A stretch of DNA of 64,000 nucleotides from Burkholderia catarinensis (GCF_001883705.2 NZ_MDEQ02000017.1:62001-126000), one strand, 5' to 3'; shown: positions 1 through 10,815, numbered from the stretch's first letter. Notes: a model not told the origin generated them from the sequence alone. Translations and numbers: made by a program.

Positions 1-792
1 CGCCGCAATCCGGTTCGATGAATGTTCATTGAATCGACCTCGTCTCTTGTGATTGTCTGGAACCGGCTGGCCTGCGACATGCCCCCTGCGGCCCGGCCGG
101 GTGCTGCATCGGATGAAGCGGAACTGCACCTGCGAAAGCGCCGGGCGAAACGCCCGGGTGTCACGGCCGGCGCCGGCGAGCGCATCGTCTCGACCGGAAA
201 GCGTCAGCGCGGCGGCTGGTTCAGGCCGCGCGGTCGAAGTGAAGCCGGCGGCGTGATTTGAATGCAGGAGTGCGAATCAAATGCGGGCATGCCCGATCTT
301 CCTTCAAGTTTCAGATGAAACGGAACGGCACGATGCGGTGAGGCGGGGGTGTTGCGAACGACGGTGCGGCAACGGCAGGAACGCGCGACGCATGTCGCGC
401 ATGGCTTGCCGGATTTCTTTCCGGAAGCTTGCGCAAACTTATCTCAGTGAAATCTCGGTGTCAAACTTTTTTAGTTAGGGGCAAACAAAGTTTCGGCGCA
501 TGGGTAGCATGCGGCCGCCGATCGTTGCGGCATCGCGTTCGACTTCCGCGGAATCCATCCGTCAATCATTAAAGGCAGTCTGAAACGAGAGAGAGGGCGA
601 TGACGACTTCGGTCACGGCGGCGGGCGGCCAGCCGGCGCGCCGATGCCCGCTTCCGGTTCATGAGCCCGATGAACGCGGCCGCCGCGCGCAACGAGAAGA
701 CGGTGCGGTCCGGCGGGCAAGTCACCGCGCCGGACGGCAGCAACGGCGCCGGTTTCCACGAGATCGCGTAACGCCGGCGCCGGACGCGCCGC
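1..792. other. No confident gene
   Basis: No open reading frame here has convincing protein character. The candidates are Arg/Ala-rich shadow frames with no recognisable domain. Bases 430-490 are AT-rich relative to the surroundings and could hold a promoter, but no clear -35/-10 pair was picked. Confidence 0.4.
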
Positions 793-2076
793 CTATTCGT
801 CGCGCAGCGCCTCGGCCGGCCGCACTCGTGCGGCGCGCCAGCTCGGGTAGAGCGTCGCGACGCACGACATCAGGAACGCGGCCGCGGCGATCTCGATCAC
901 GTCGATCGCCGCGAGTTTCGACGGCAGCGAACTGAGGAAATACACGGACGGCGTCAGGAAGCGGATGCCGAGCAGTTGCTCGATGGCCGGCAGCACCCAC
1001 GGGATGCTCACCGCGATCGCGCAGCCGAGCGCGACGCCCGCCAGCGTGCCGGCGAGGCCGATCGTCATCCCCTGGATCGCGAAGATCTTCGTGATCGACC
1101 CGGGCGGCGCGCCGAGCGTGCGCAGGATCGCGATGTCGCCCTGCTTCTGCGTGACGGTCATCACGAGCGACGACACGAGGTTGAACGCGGCGACCGCGAC
1201 GATCAGCATCAGGATCAGCGACAGCATGCGCTTTTGCAGCCGCTCGGCTTCGAACCACGTGCGGTTCTGCCGCGTCCAGTCGCGGATATAAAGATCGCCT
1301 GACAGCGTGCGCGACAGCGCCAGCGCGATGTCGGGCGCGCGCTGCAGATCGTCGATGCGCAGCCGGATGCCGGTCGGTGCGGGCACGTTGAACAGCTTCT
1401 GCGCGTCGCGGATGTGGATGTACGCGAGCGCGCTGTCGTACTGGTAGTGGCCCGACTCGAACGTGCCGACCACGTTGAATTGCCGGAACCGCGGCAGCGC
1501 CTCGCCGATGCGCGCGGTGTTGCCGGGCGCGAAGAACGTGATGCGGTCGCCGATCTTCACGTGCAGCGCGTCGGCCAGCGCGGCGCCGAGCACGATGCCC
1601 ATCTCGCCCGGCACGAGCGCGTCGAGGCGCCCGGTCTTCAGCTTGCGCGCGATCTCGGACACGCGCGGCTCGAGCACGGGATCGATGCCGCGCAGCGCGA
1701 CGCCCGTCACGCTGCCCGCGTTCGTCAGCAGCGCCTGCGCATCGACATAGGGCGCGACGGCGCGCACCGCCGGGTTCTGCAGCGATTCGTGCGCGGTGAG
1801 CCGCCAGTCGGGCATCGCGCCCGACGGCGAGAAGATTTCCACATGCGCGAGCACCGACAGCATCCGGTCGCGCACCTCGGTGCGAAAGCCGTTCATCACC
1901 GACAGCACGACGATCAGCGCGGCGACGCCGAGCGCGATGCCGGCCATCGCGGCGCCGGCAATGAACGACACGAAGCCGTCGCCGGCCGCGCGCCGGCCGC
2001 CGCGCGCATAGCGCAGCCCGATCTGCCATTCGAACGGGAGTTTCAAGCGGTTTCCTTTCATTTCGATTCGAATCAT
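793..2076 (-). CDS. lolC: LolC/LolE-family ABC transporter permease
   Basis: About 427 aa. An N-terminal membrane segment rich in Ala/Gly/Val (about residues 35-63) runs into VLSVMNGFRTEVRDRML, typical of LolC/LolE/MacB-like permeases. A large periplasmic domain follows, and then three C-terminal membrane helices, the arrangement of lipoprotein-releasing system permeases. LolC works with LolE and the ATPase LolD to extract outer-membrane lipoproteins from the inner membrane. No lolD is adjacent: the gene is divergent from the alpha-2-macroglobulin gene and downstream (1-792) no partner is visible. An in-frame ATG at 2061 could be the true start. The family call is firm; assignment to the housekeeping Lol system rather than a paralogue is not. 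Confidence 0.85.
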   Translation of the reverse strand: MIRIEMKGNRLKLPFEWQIGLRYARGGRRAAGDGFVSFIAGAAMAGIALGVAALIVVLSVMNGFRTEVRDRMLSVLAHVEIFSPSGAMPDWRLTAHESLQNPAVRAVAPYVDAQALLTNAGSVTGVALRGIDPVLEPRVSEIARKLKTGRLDALVPGEMGIVLGAALADALHVKIGDRITFFAPGNTARIGEALPRFRQFNVVGTFESGHYQYDSALAYIHIRDAQKLFNVPAPTGIRLRIDDLQRAPDIALALSRTLSGDLYIRDWTRQNRTWFEAERLQKRMLSLILMLIVAVAAFNLVSSLVMTVTQKQGDIAILRTLGAPPGSITKIFAIQGMTIGLAGTLAGVALGCAIAVSIPWVLPAIEQLLGIRFLTPSVYFLSSLPSKLAAIDVIEIAAAAFLMSCVATLYPSWRAARVRPAEALRDE

Positions 2077-2346
2077 GCCGAGCCGCGCATTCTAGCGAAC
2101 GCGGCGCGACCGCGTGCGGAGGTCGGCTGGCGGGCCGAAACCCGCCCGACCGGCCGGTCGTCGGCCGGCGTTGCGCGCCGGCACACCGATATTTCCATCG
2201 TTTCGGGTCTGATCGATAATGGCGCCCAGCATCCGGTCGAACATACCAAGTATTCACGGCGCAACCGGGCCGCGCCGTCACAGACCCATAACAATTCGGG
2301 GAAGGTTGCCGCATCGGGCAGCATGTCCTTGACAAGGAAATAACAA

Positions 2347-5300
2347 ATGGATTTGCTGCGTTTCCTGCTGCTCCTGCCGATTCGCGTGGCGGGCTTCGTC
2401 TGGTGGCTGCTCGGCTGCGCGCTGCGGCCGCTGGTCGGCGACGTATCGTGGACGGCGCCGGCGTGGCCGGGCATCACCGCCGCGGCCGTGCGCCGCCGCC
2501 CGTGGCATGCCGTCGGCATCGTGCTGCTCGCGGCCGCGCTCGGCTATGGCGTGTACTGGATCAAGCATCGCCCGAAGCCGCCCGAGCCCGAGACCGTCAG
2601 CTTCACCGTGAAGGCGCCGGCGATCACGACCTATGAGGCGGACGACAGCGGCAAGCCGAAGATCACCGTGCATCCGCTCGAAGTGGCGTTCGCGCAATCG
2701 GCCGCGCCGATCGAGCGGGTCGGCAAGCCGGCCGGGCAGGGCATCGAGATGACGCCCGCGCTGAAGGGCGCGTGGGAGTGGGCCGACGACAAGACGCTGC
2801 GCTTCACGCCGGCGGCCGACTGGCCGGTCGGCGCGCACGTCGAGGTGCGTTTCGCGGTGCACCAGGTGTTCGCGCCGCAGGTGACGATGCACGACGACCA
2901 TTTCGCGTTCGACCTGCCGGCGTTCGCCGCAACGTTCGGCAACAACGAGTTCTACCAGAACCCCGACAATCCTGCGGAGAAGCAGGCGCTGCTGCAGTTG
3001 CGTTTCAACTACCCGGTCGATCCGGCCGAGTTCGAGAAGCGCATCGGCCTCGTGCTGGTGGGCCGCGACGGCAAGAATTCGACGCCGCTGCGCTATACGG
3101 TCAACTACGACAAGATGAAGACGAGCGCGTGGGTCTACTCGCAGCCGCTCGAGATTCCGCGCGATCCGCTGGTGGCACGGCTCGACGTCGACAAGGGCGT
3201 GAAGAGTGCGCGCGGCGGCAACGGCACGCCGGACGTGCTGCACGCGTCGGTCGGCGTGCCGGGGCTCTACAGCCTGTCGATCGCCAACATCGCGCCGACG
3301 CTCGTCGACAACGAGCGCTATGAGCCCGAGCAGGTGCTCGTCGCGGAAGCGTCCGACGGCGTGCGCAGCGCCGATCTCGCCGCGCGCGCGAAGGCGTGGG
3401 TGCTGCCGAAGCGCAAGCCGGGCGTCGATCAGTCGGACGACGATCCACCGTACGAATGGAACGTGGCCGACATCAGCGAGGCGGTGCTGAAGCAGTCGAA
3501 GCCGCTGCCGCTCGAAGCGGTGCCGACCGAGAACGACTACGCGACGCTGCAAAGCTTCAAGTATCACGCGACGCCGGGCGAGCGCGTCGTCGTGCGCTTC
3601 GAGGGCGACCTGAAATCGGCGGGCGGCTACCTGCTCGGCGAGCCGGTGACGACCGCGTTCACGGTGCCCGACTATCCGAAGCTGCTGCGCTTCATGGCCG
3701 ACGGCTCGCTGCTGTCGATGAGCGGCAGCAAGCGGCTGTCGGTCGTGTCGCGCAACCTGCCGGGGATGAAGGTCGAGATCGGCCGCGTGCTGCCCGACCA
3801 GCTCCAGCATCTCGTGAGCTTCAACAACGGCACGTACGCGCGGCCCGAGCTGTCGTATTCGTTCAGCGAGGATCACATCGTCGAGCGCTTCGTGCAGACG
3901 CGCGCGTTCCCGGCCGGCGAACCCGGCAAGGCGCATTACGAAGGCATCGATCTCGGCCAGTACCTGAAGGGCGGCAAGCGCGGCGTGTTCCTGTTGCACC
4001 TGTCGAAGTACGACCCGGCGGCCGAAAAGAAGAAAGCCGACGACGCGAAGAACAGCGATGCATCGTCCGGCGACAGCGACCAGGATCAGTCCGGCAGCGC
4101 TGATTCGGGCGACAGCAGCGGCAACGGCGACGACAGCGACAACGCGCTCGGCGACACGCGCCTGATCGTCGTGACCGATCTCGGGATGCTGGTCAAGCGC
4201 GCGCTGGACGGCAGCCAGGACGTGTTCGTCCAGTCGATCCGCACGGGCCGCCCGGTTGCGGGCGCAACCGTGTCGTTGCTCGCGGTGAACGGGCAGGCGC
4301 TGTTCACGCAGACGACCGGCGCCGACGGCGTCGTACGTTTCCCCGCGTTCAAGGGGCTCGACCGCGAGAAGCGTCCGCAGCTTTACGTCGTGAAGAAGGA
4401 CACCGACCTGTCGTTCCTGCCGGTGGCCGGCCGCGACCGCCAGCTCGACTTCTCGCGCTTCGACGTCGACGGCGAACGCAACGCGACGGGCCAGGGGCAG
4501 TTGTCCGCATACCTGTTCTCGGATCGCGGCCTGTACCGGCCCGGCGATCCGTTCCACATCGGCCTGATCGTGCGTGCGGCGAGCTGGGCGCGCAGCCCGG
4601 CCGGCGTGCCGCTGCAGGCGGAGATCGTCGACCCGCGCGGGATGACCGTCGAGCGCAAGCCGGTGACCGTCGATGCGACGGGCTTCACCGAGCTCGGCTA
4701 TACGACGGCCGAAACGGCGCCGACCGGCACCTGGACGGTCAACCTGTATATCGTCAAGGACGGCCAGCCGGGCGCCGAGCCGATCGGCAGCACGACGGTA
4801 CAGGTGAAGGAGTTCCTGCCCGACCGGATGAAGGTCGATGCGAAGCTGTCGCAGCAGGTCGTCGAAGGGTGGGTGAAGCCGAAGGGGCTGAAGGGTGTCG
4901 TCGATGCGCAGAACCTGTTCGGTACGCCGGCCGAGAAGCGCCGCGTCGCGGCGACGCTGACGCTGCGCCCCGTGTGGCCGTCGTTCCGCAGCTGGCAAGG
5001 CTATCGCTTCTTCGACGCGCGCCGCGCGAAGGAAGGCTATACGACGACGCTGCAGGACGGCACGACCGACGACAAGGGTCATGCCGAGTTCGATCTCGAT
5101 CTCGACAAGTACGCGGACGCGACCTACCAGCTCTACTTCCAGGCGAAGGCCTACGAAGCGGAAGGCGGGCGCAACGTTTCCGCGAACGCGCAGACGCTCG
5201 TGTCGAACAATGACTGGCTCGTTGGCTACAAGTCGGTCGACGATCTCGGCTACGTGAAGCGCGGCAGCCCGCGCACGGTGCGGCTCGTCGCGATCGACCC

Positions 5301-8300
5301 GGGCGCGAAGGCGATCGACGTGAAGGACCTGCGCGCGCAGCTCGTCGAGGAGCGCTACGTGTCGGTGCTGACCAAGCAGGATTCCGGCGCGTACAAATAC
5401 GATTCGCGGCTGAAGGAAGTGCCGGTCGACGAGAAGCCGCTGGCGCTTCCGGCGGCCGGGCTCGACTTCGCGCTGCGCACCGACAAGCCGGGCAGCTATG
5501 CGATCGTGATCCGCCGCGCGGACGGCACCGCGGTGAACCGGATCGAGTATTCGGTCGCGGGCGACGCGAACGTCACGCGTTCGCTCGACCGCAACGCCGA
5601 GCTGCAGGTGAGCCTCGCGAAGCACGACTACAAGCCGGGCGAGCAGGTCGAGATCGCGATCCGCGCGCCTTATGCGGGCAGCGGCCTCATTACGATCGAG
5701 CGCGACAAGGTGTATGCGCACGCATGGTTCCATGCGGACACGACGAGCTCGATCCAGCACATCACGGTGCCGGCCGGTTTCGAAGGCAACGGCTACATCA
5801 ACGTGCAATACATCCGCGATCCGTCGTCCGACGAAATCTTCATGAGCCCGCTGAGCTACGGCGTCGTGCCGTTCTCGGTGAACCTCGACGCGCGCCGCAA
5901 CGCGGTGACCGTCGATGCGCCCGCGCTCGTGAAGCCGGGCGACACCGTGAACTTCACCGTGCATTCGGCGAAGCCCGCGAAGGTCGTCGTATTCGCAGTT
6001 GACGAGGGCATCCTGCAGGTCGCGCGCTACAAGCTCGGCGATCCGCTGAAGTTTTTCTTCCGCAAGCGGATGCTCGAAGTCGGCACGTCGCAGATCCTCG
6101 ACCTGATCCTGCCGGACTTCGAGAAGCTGATGGCGATGGCCGCGCCCGGCGGCGACGCCGACGACGCGATCGGCCGCCAGTTGAACCCGTTCAAGCGCAA
6201 GCGCGACAAGCCGGTCGTCTACTGGTCGGGGATCGTCGACGTGAACGGCGACACGCGCCTGAGCTACACCGTGCCCGACTATTTCAACGGGAAGCTGCGC
6301 GTGATGGCCGTGTCGGTGTCGCCTGACCTGGTCGGCACGTTCGAAGGCGCGACGACGGTGCGCGGCGATTTCGTGCTGTCGCCGAACGTGCCGACGACGC
6401 TCGCGCCGGGCGACGAGGCCGACGTCAGCGTCGGCGTCGCGAACAACCTGACCGGCGTCGGCAATCAGCCGGTGCCGGTTGCGGTCACGCTGAAGACGGG
6501 CCCGCAGTTGCAGGTGATCGGGCCGGCGACGCAGAACGTCGCGCTCGCGCCGCAGCACGAGGGCGTCGCGCTGTTCCGCGTGAAGGCGACCGACACGCTC
6601 GGCTCGGGCTCGCTGTCGTTCGGCGCGCGCTACGGCGCGAAGGGCGCGCAACAGCGTGTCGACGTGTCCGTGCGGCCGGCCGCCGCGTTCCGTACCCAGC
6701 TCGATATCGCGCGGATCGATCCGGGCAAGAAGGCGAGCGTGCCGAACCTGCGGCCGATGTACGACGCATATGCGTCGCGCGACGCGAGCATCTCGACCGC
6801 GCCGCTCGTGTTGTCCGAAGGGCTGTCGTCGTATCTCGTCAACTTCGACCACTACTGCAGCGAGCAGATGGTGAGCGCGGCCGTGCCGCGCGTGTTCGCG
6901 GCGAAGTGGCTGTCGGTGCGCGCGCTGACGAGCGCGATGCATGCGCCCGAAGCCGGCGCCGACGCGGCGAACGCGAGCGCGATCACGCAATTCCTCGGCG
7001 TGCTGCGCAGCCGGCAGAACGCGCAGGGCGGCTTTGGCCTGTGGAGTGCGACGCCCGATGCCGATCCGTTCGTGTCCGCGTATGCGATGCACGTGCTGCT
7101 CGACGCGCGCGATCGCGGCATCGCCGTGCCGAAGGACATGCTCGACGCGGGCAACGCCTATCTGCAGAAACTCGCGGCGAACGATTCGCTCGGCTCGCTC
7201 GACCTGCTGCGGCAGCGCGCGTATGCGGTGTACCTGCTGACGCGCCAGGGCAACGTGACGACCAACAGCCTCGCGGCCGTGCAGAAGCGGCTGCAGGATG
7301 CGTATCCGAACGACTGGAAGAACGATCTCGCGGCCGCGTGGCTCGCCGCGTCGTATCAGTTGCTGAAGCAGGACAAGGAGGCCGCCGCGCTGATCGCGGG
7401 CCCGCAGGCGTTGCTTGAACGCAAGCGCGCATCCGGCGACGGCTACGCAACTGGCTACTACATCGATCCGCTGACGCGCGACGCGAGCGTGCTGTACCTG
7501 CTCGCGAAGCACTTCCCCGAACGCGTGCGCAAGCTGTCGCCGCGCGCGATGGACAATATCGCCGCGCCGCTCGTCGACAACCGCTACAACACGTTGTCGT
7601 CGGCGATGACGATCCTCGCGTTCGATGCGGTTGCGGCGTCGAACGCGGGGCAGCTCGACCAGCTCGCGATCGACGAAGTGCGCGCGGGTGCCGCGCCGAA
7701 GGATGTATCGTCGATCCAGGCGAATCTCGTGCGCTCGGGCACGTGGGCGGCCGGCGCATCGCGCGTCGACTTCGTGAACGGCAGCGCGCTGCCGGCATGG
7801 TGGGTCGCGAGCCAGTCGGGCTACGACCGCGGCACGTCGACGAAGGCGATCAAGAATGGATTGGAGATCGTGCGCGACTACACCGACACGAACGGCAAGC
7901 CGCTCGACAGGATCACGCTCGGCCAGGAGATCGACGTGCACCTGAAGATCCGCGCAACAGGCTCGGCGAACGTCGGCAACATCGCGATCGTCGACCTGCT
8001 GCCCGGCGGCTTCGATCCGGTGATCGCGCCGCCGCCCGTGACCGACGCGCAGGACGGCGACGGCAATGGCGATGGCGGCGCGTCGGCGCCGGTGGCCGAT
8101 GCGCCATGGCATTCGCCGATCGGCGTGACGGGTTCGACGTGGCAGCCGCAGTTCGCGGATGTGCGCGAGGACCGCGTGGTGATCTACGGCACCGCGACCA
8201 CCGACGTACGCGAGTTCGTCTACCGGATCAAGGCGAGCAACGCGGGCCGCTTCGTCGCGCCGCCCGCCTATGGCGAGTCGATGTACGACCGCCGCGTGCA

Positions 8301-8349
8301 GGCGCAGGCGCCGGGCGGCACGGCGCTGACGGTGGAGCGCGTGCGATGA
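2347..8349 (+). CDS. Bacterial alpha-2-macroglobulin (YfhM-like), very large
   Basis: 2000 aa, larger than the usual ~1650 aa. The N-terminus has two hydrophobic stretches (about residues 3-25 and 52-70), so it is probably an inner-membrane-anchored periplasmic protein and not a lipoprotein. The macroglobulin domains carry bait-region character. The thioester motif CSEQ is present (C1504-Q1507), followed by an alpha-helical TED-like region. These proteins trap proteases in the periplasm and are thought to work with PBP1C, whose gene starts 54 bases downstream. About residues 559-601 form an Asp/Ser/Gly-rich low-complexity insert that is not typical of the family. An AAGGA ribosome site precedes the ATG. 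A 2143-codon open frame on the opposite strand is a GC-driven shadow. Confidence 0.95.
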   Translation: MDLLRFLLLLPIRVAGFVWWLLGCALRPLVGDVSWTAPAWPGITAAAVRRRPWHAVGIVLLAAALGYGVYWIKHRPKPPEPETVSFTVKAPAITTYEADDSGKPKITVHPLEVAFAQSAAPIERVGKPAGQGIEMTPALKGAWEWADDKTLRFTPAADWPVGAHVEVRFAVHQVFAPQVTMHDDHFAFDLPAFAATFGNNEFYQNPDNPAEKQALLQLRFNYPVDPAEFEKRIGLVLVGRDGKNSTPLRYTVNYDKMKTSAWVYSQPLEIPRDPLVARLDVDKGVKSARGGNGTPDVLHASVGVPGLYSLSIANIAPTLVDNERYEPEQVLVAEASDGVRSADLAARAKAWVLPKRKPGVDQSDDDPPYEWNVADISEAVLKQSKPLPLEAVPTENDYATLQSFKYHATPGERVVVRFEGDLKSAGGYLLGEPVTTAFTVPDYPKLLRFMADGSLLSMSGSKRLSVVSRNLPGMKVEIGRVLPDQLQHLVSFNNGTYARPELSYSFSEDHIVERFVQTRAFPAGEPGKAHYEGIDLGQYLKGGKRGVFLLHLSKYDPAAEKKKADDAKNSDASSGDSDQDQSGSADSGDSSGNGDDSDNALGDTRLIVVTDLGMLVKRALDGSQDVFVQSIRTGRPVAGATVSLLAVNGQALFTQTTGADGVVRFPAFKGLDREKRPQLYVVKKDTDLSFLPVAGRDRQLDFSRFDVDGERNATGQGQLSAYLFSDRGLYRPGDPFHIGLIVRAASWARSPAGVPLQAEIVDPRGMTVERKPVTVDATGFTELGYTTAETAPTGTWTVNLYIVKDGQPGAEPIGSTTVQVKEFLPDRMKVDAKLSQQVVEGWVKPKGLKGVVDAQNLFGTPAEKRRVAATLTLRPVWPSFRSWQGYRFFDARRAKEGYTTTLQDGTTDDKGHAEFDLDLDKYADATYQLYFQAKAYEAEGGRNVSANAQTLVSNNDWLVGYKSVDDLGYVKRGSPRTVRLVAIDPGAKAIDVKDLRAQLVEERYVSVLTKQDSGAYKYDSRLKEVPVDEKPLALPAAGLDFALRTDKPGSYAIVIRRADGTAVNRIEYSVAGDANVTRSLDRNAELQVSLAKHDYKPGEQVEIAIRAPYAGSGLITIERDKVYAHAWFHADTTSSIQHITVPAGFEGNGYINVQYIRDPSSDEIFMSPLSYGVVPFSVNLDARRNAVTVDAPALVKPGDTVNFTVHSAKPAKVVVFAVDEGILQVARYKLGDPLKFFFRKRMLEVGTSQILDLILPDFEKLMAMAAPGGDADDAIGRQLNPFKRKRDKPVVYWSGIVDVNGDTRLSYTVPDYFNGKLRVMAVSVSPDLVGTFEGATTVRGDFVLSPNVPTTLAPGDEADVSVGVANNLTGVGNQPVPVAVTLKTGPQLQVIGPATQNVALAPQHEGVALFRVKATDTLGSGSLSFGARYGAKGAQQRVDVSVRPAAAFRTQLDIARIDPGKKASVPNLRPMYDAYASRDASISTAPLVLSEGLSSYLVNFDHYCSEQMVSAAVPRVFAAKWLSVRALTSAMHAPEAGADAANASAITQFLGVLRSRQNAQGGFGLWSATPDADPFVSAYAMHVLLDARDRGIAVPKDMLDAGNAYLQKLAANDSLGSLDLLRQRAYAVYLLTRQGNVTTNSLAAVQKRLQDAYPNDWKNDLAAAWLAASYQLLKQDKEAAALIAGPQALLERKRASGDGYATGYYIDPLTRDASVLYLLAKHFPERVRKLSPRAMDNIAAPLVDNRYNTLSSAMTILAFDAVAASNAGQLDQLAIDEVRAGAAPKDVSSIQANLVRSGTWAAGASRVDFVNGSALPAWWVASQSGYDRGTSTKAIKNGLEIVRDYTDTNGKPLDRITLGQEIDVHLKIRATGSANVGNIAIVDLLPGGFDPVIAPPPVTDAQDGDGNGDGGASAPVADAPWHSPIGVTGSTWQPQFADVREDRVVIYGTATTDVREFVYRIKASNAGRFVAPPAYGESMYDRRVQAQAPGGTALTVERVR

Positions 8350-8403
8350 CGGTGCGGCTGTACCGGCCTTGCAGGCCGCGCCGGACGCGAGGAGCACCCG
8401 GAC

Positions 8404-10815
8404 GTGGCTGATGCATCCGTGCTCCGGCGAGCGCTGCACGGCGCCGGCCGCTGGCTGCATCGCTGGCAGAACGGGATCGCCGGCGTGCTGCTCGTGTTCG
8501 GCGCGCTGGCCGCGTGCCGGCTGTGGCCGCATCCGCCGCTGCGCGACTGGAAGCCGTCGTCGGTCGCGGTGGTCGACGCGCAGGGCCGGCTGCTGCGGCT
8601 CACGCTCGCGAAGGACGACCGCTACCGGCTGTGGGTGCCGCTCGACCGGATGTCGCCGCAACTCGTCGAAGCCGTGATGCTGCACGAGGACCGCTGGTTC
8701 CGGTGGCATCCGGGCTTCAACCCGTACGGGCTAGCGCGCGGCGCGTGGATCACGTACGTGCGCGGCGGCAATCCGCAGGGCGGCTCGACGCTGACGATGC
8801 AGCTTGCGCGCTCGCTGTGGCGGCTGAACACGCGCACGCCGGCCGGCAAGCTCGAGCAGGTTGCGCGCGCGGTGCAGCTCGAACTCTTCTACTCGAAGCG
8901 GCAGATCCTCGAAGCCTATCTGAACGACGCACCGTACGGCCGCAACGTCGAAGGCGCGGGCACCGCGAGCGTCGTCTATTTCGACCGGATGCCCGACGCG
9001 CTGACGCTGCCCGAAGCGCTCGCGCTCGCGGTGATCCCGCAGGACCCGGCGCGGCGCGTGCGCGGCGGGCAGGACGAGATCAACCGCGCGCTGGCCGCGT
9101 CGCGCAACCGGCTGTATGCGCGCTGGCTGACGAAGCACCCGGGCGATGCGTCGCTCAAGCCGCTGTTCGCGTTGCCGCTCGCGATGCGGCCGCTGTCCGC
9201 GCTGCCCTTCGATGCGCCGCATGCGGTCGACCAGGCGCTCGCCGCGCGCAGCGCGTGGCGCATGGGCTCGGGCGGCGCGGTGGACGGCAGCGACGCCGGC
9301 GCGCGGCTCGTGACGACGCTCGATCCCGACCTGCAGCGCACGCTTGAACGGCAGATCGCGCGCTACGTTGCGCGCAACGACACGCGCGGCGTGCGCAACG
9401 CAGCCGCGATCCTCGTCGATACGCGCGACATGGGCGTGAAGGCGCTGGTCGGCTCCGCGAACTTCTTCGACCGCTCGATCGACGGGCAGGTGAACGGCAC
9501 GCTCGCGCGGCGCTCGCCGGGCTCGACGCTCAAGCCGTTCATCTATGCGCTCGGTTTCGATCAGGGCGTACTGCATCCGCAGACCGTGCTGCGCGACGTG
9601 CCCACCGCGTTCGGCCCGTATGCACCGGAGAATTTCGACGGCCATTTCCTCGGGCCGATCACCGCCACCGACGCGCTGAACCGCAGCCGCAACGTGCCGG
9701 CCGTGTGGGTTGCGTCGCAGCTCAAGTCGCCCGATCTGTACCGGTTCCTGCAGGAAGCCGGCGTGCGCCGGCTCGCGAGCGCGCAGCACTACGGGCTCGC
9801 GCTCGTGCTCGGCGGCGGCGAAGTGACGATGCAGGATCTCGCGGCGCTCTACGCGATGCTCGCGAATCGCGGCGAGTTCCGGCCGCTGCGGCTGCGCGCG
9901 GACGAGCCGGCGCTGCCCGGCCGGCGCCTGCTGAGCGCCGAGGCGAGCTACATGACGATGGACATGCTGCGCCAGCACCTGCGCCCCGACGAGACGAGCG
10001 GCGCGCAGCCGTCGAGCGTGCCCGTGTACTGGAAGACCGGTACGTCATGGTCGTTCCGTGACGCATGGACGGCCGGCGTGTTCGGCCCGTACGTGCTGGT
10101 CGTGTGGGTCGGCAACTTCGACAATTCGACCAATACGGCGTTCGTCGGTGTCGATGCGGCGGCGCCGCTGTTCTTCCAGGTCGTCGATGCGATGAATGCC
10201 GAGCGCACGCTCGTCGAGCCGCCGCGCGCGGTGCCGCCGCGGCTGAAGCGCGTGCGGATCTGCCTCGCGAGCGGCGACCTGCCGAACGAGTGGTGTCCGC
10301 AGCAGGGCTGGACGTGGTTCATTCCAGGCACGTCGCCGATCCGCGTGAGCACCGTGCACCGGCCGGTCGTGATCGACGATGCGACGGGGAAGGCCGCGTG
10401 TCCGCCGTACGACGGGAAGCGCACGCATACGGAGATCTTCGAGTTCTGGCCGTCGGACCTGCAGCAGGTGTTCGCGCAGGCCGGCATTCCGCACCGGCGG
10501 CCGCCGCAGAATGCGGACTGTCGTGACGCCGGGCAGGTCGAAGGCGACCCGCCGCGCATCACGTCGCCGCTGCGCGGCAGCACGTATGCGATGCGCGTGA
10601 AGAGCGCGGACGATACGCGTATCGCGTTCAACGCGACGGCCGACGCGAGCGCACATGCGCTGTACTGGTTCGTCAACGATGCGTATGTCGGCCGCAGCGC
10701 GCCGGGCGACGCGCTGTTCTGGCAGCCGCGGACGGCCGGCAGCTATACGGTGCGCGTGGTCGACGATCACGGGCGCAGCGATCAGCGGCCGTTGGGGGTG
10801 GGGTTGGAGCAGTAG
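8404..10815 (+). CDS. pbpC: Penicillin-binding protein 1C
   Basis: 803 aa starting at GTG with GGAG nine bases upstream. A short N-terminal membrane anchor (about residues 22-42) precedes a GT51 glycosyltransferase domain (HEDRWFRWHPGF, then NPQGGSTLTMQLARSLW). The transpeptidase domain has the S374-T-L-K377 catalytic motif, SRN, and K544-T-G. The C-terminal region after about residue 690 matches the PBP1C-specific beta-sandwich. It polymerises and cross-links peptidoglycan in the periplasm. The tight link to the alpha-2-macroglobulin gene is the widespread yfhM-pbpC pairing, thought to couple wall repair to protease defence. Confidence 0.95.
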   Translation: MADASVLRRALHGAGRWLHRWQNGIAGVLLVFGALAACRLWPHPPLRDWKPSSVAVVDAQGRLLRLTLAKDDRYRLWVPLDRMSPQLVEAVMLHEDRWFRWHPGFNPYGLARGAWITYVRGGNPQGGSTLTMQLARSLWRLNTRTPAGKLEQVARAVQLELFYSKRQILEAYLNDAPYGRNVEGAGTASVVYFDRMPDALTLPEALALAVIPQDPARRVRGGQDEINRALAASRNRLYARWLTKHPGDASLKPLFALPLAMRPLSALPFDAPHAVDQALAARSAWRMGSGGAVDGSDAGARLVTTLDPDLQRTLERQIARYVARNDTRGVRNAAAILVDTRDMGVKALVGSANFFDRSIDGQVNGTLARRSPGSTLKPFIYALGFDQGVLHPQTVLRDVPTAFGPYAPENFDGHFLGPITATDALNRSRNVPAVWVASQLKSPDLYRFLQEAGVRRLASAQHYGLALVLGGGEVTMQDLAALYAMLANRGEFRPLRLRADEPALPGRRLLSAEASYMTMDMLRQHLRPDETSGAQPSSVPVYWKTGTSWSFRDAWTAGVFGPYVLVVWVGNFDNSTNTAFVGVDAAAPLFFQVVDAMNAERTLVEPPRAVPPRLKRVRICLASGDLPNEWCPQQGWTWFIPGTSPIRVSTVHRPVVIDDATGKAACPPYDGKRTHTEIFEFWPSDLQQVFAQAGIPHRRPPQNADCRDAGQVEGDPPRITSPLRGSTYAMRVKSADDTRIAFNATADASAHALYWFVNDAYVGRSAPGDALFWQPRTAGSYTVRVVDDHGRSDQRPLGVGLEQ

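Noticed and set aside
471-743. 90-codon minus-strand frame at the window start
   Set aside because: Arg-rich with no motif or ribosome site.
2278-8709. 2143-codon open frame on the minus strand
   Set aside because: Antisense to the alpha-2-macroglobulin gene; Arg/His/Ala-rich translation with no domains, a GC-driven shadow.
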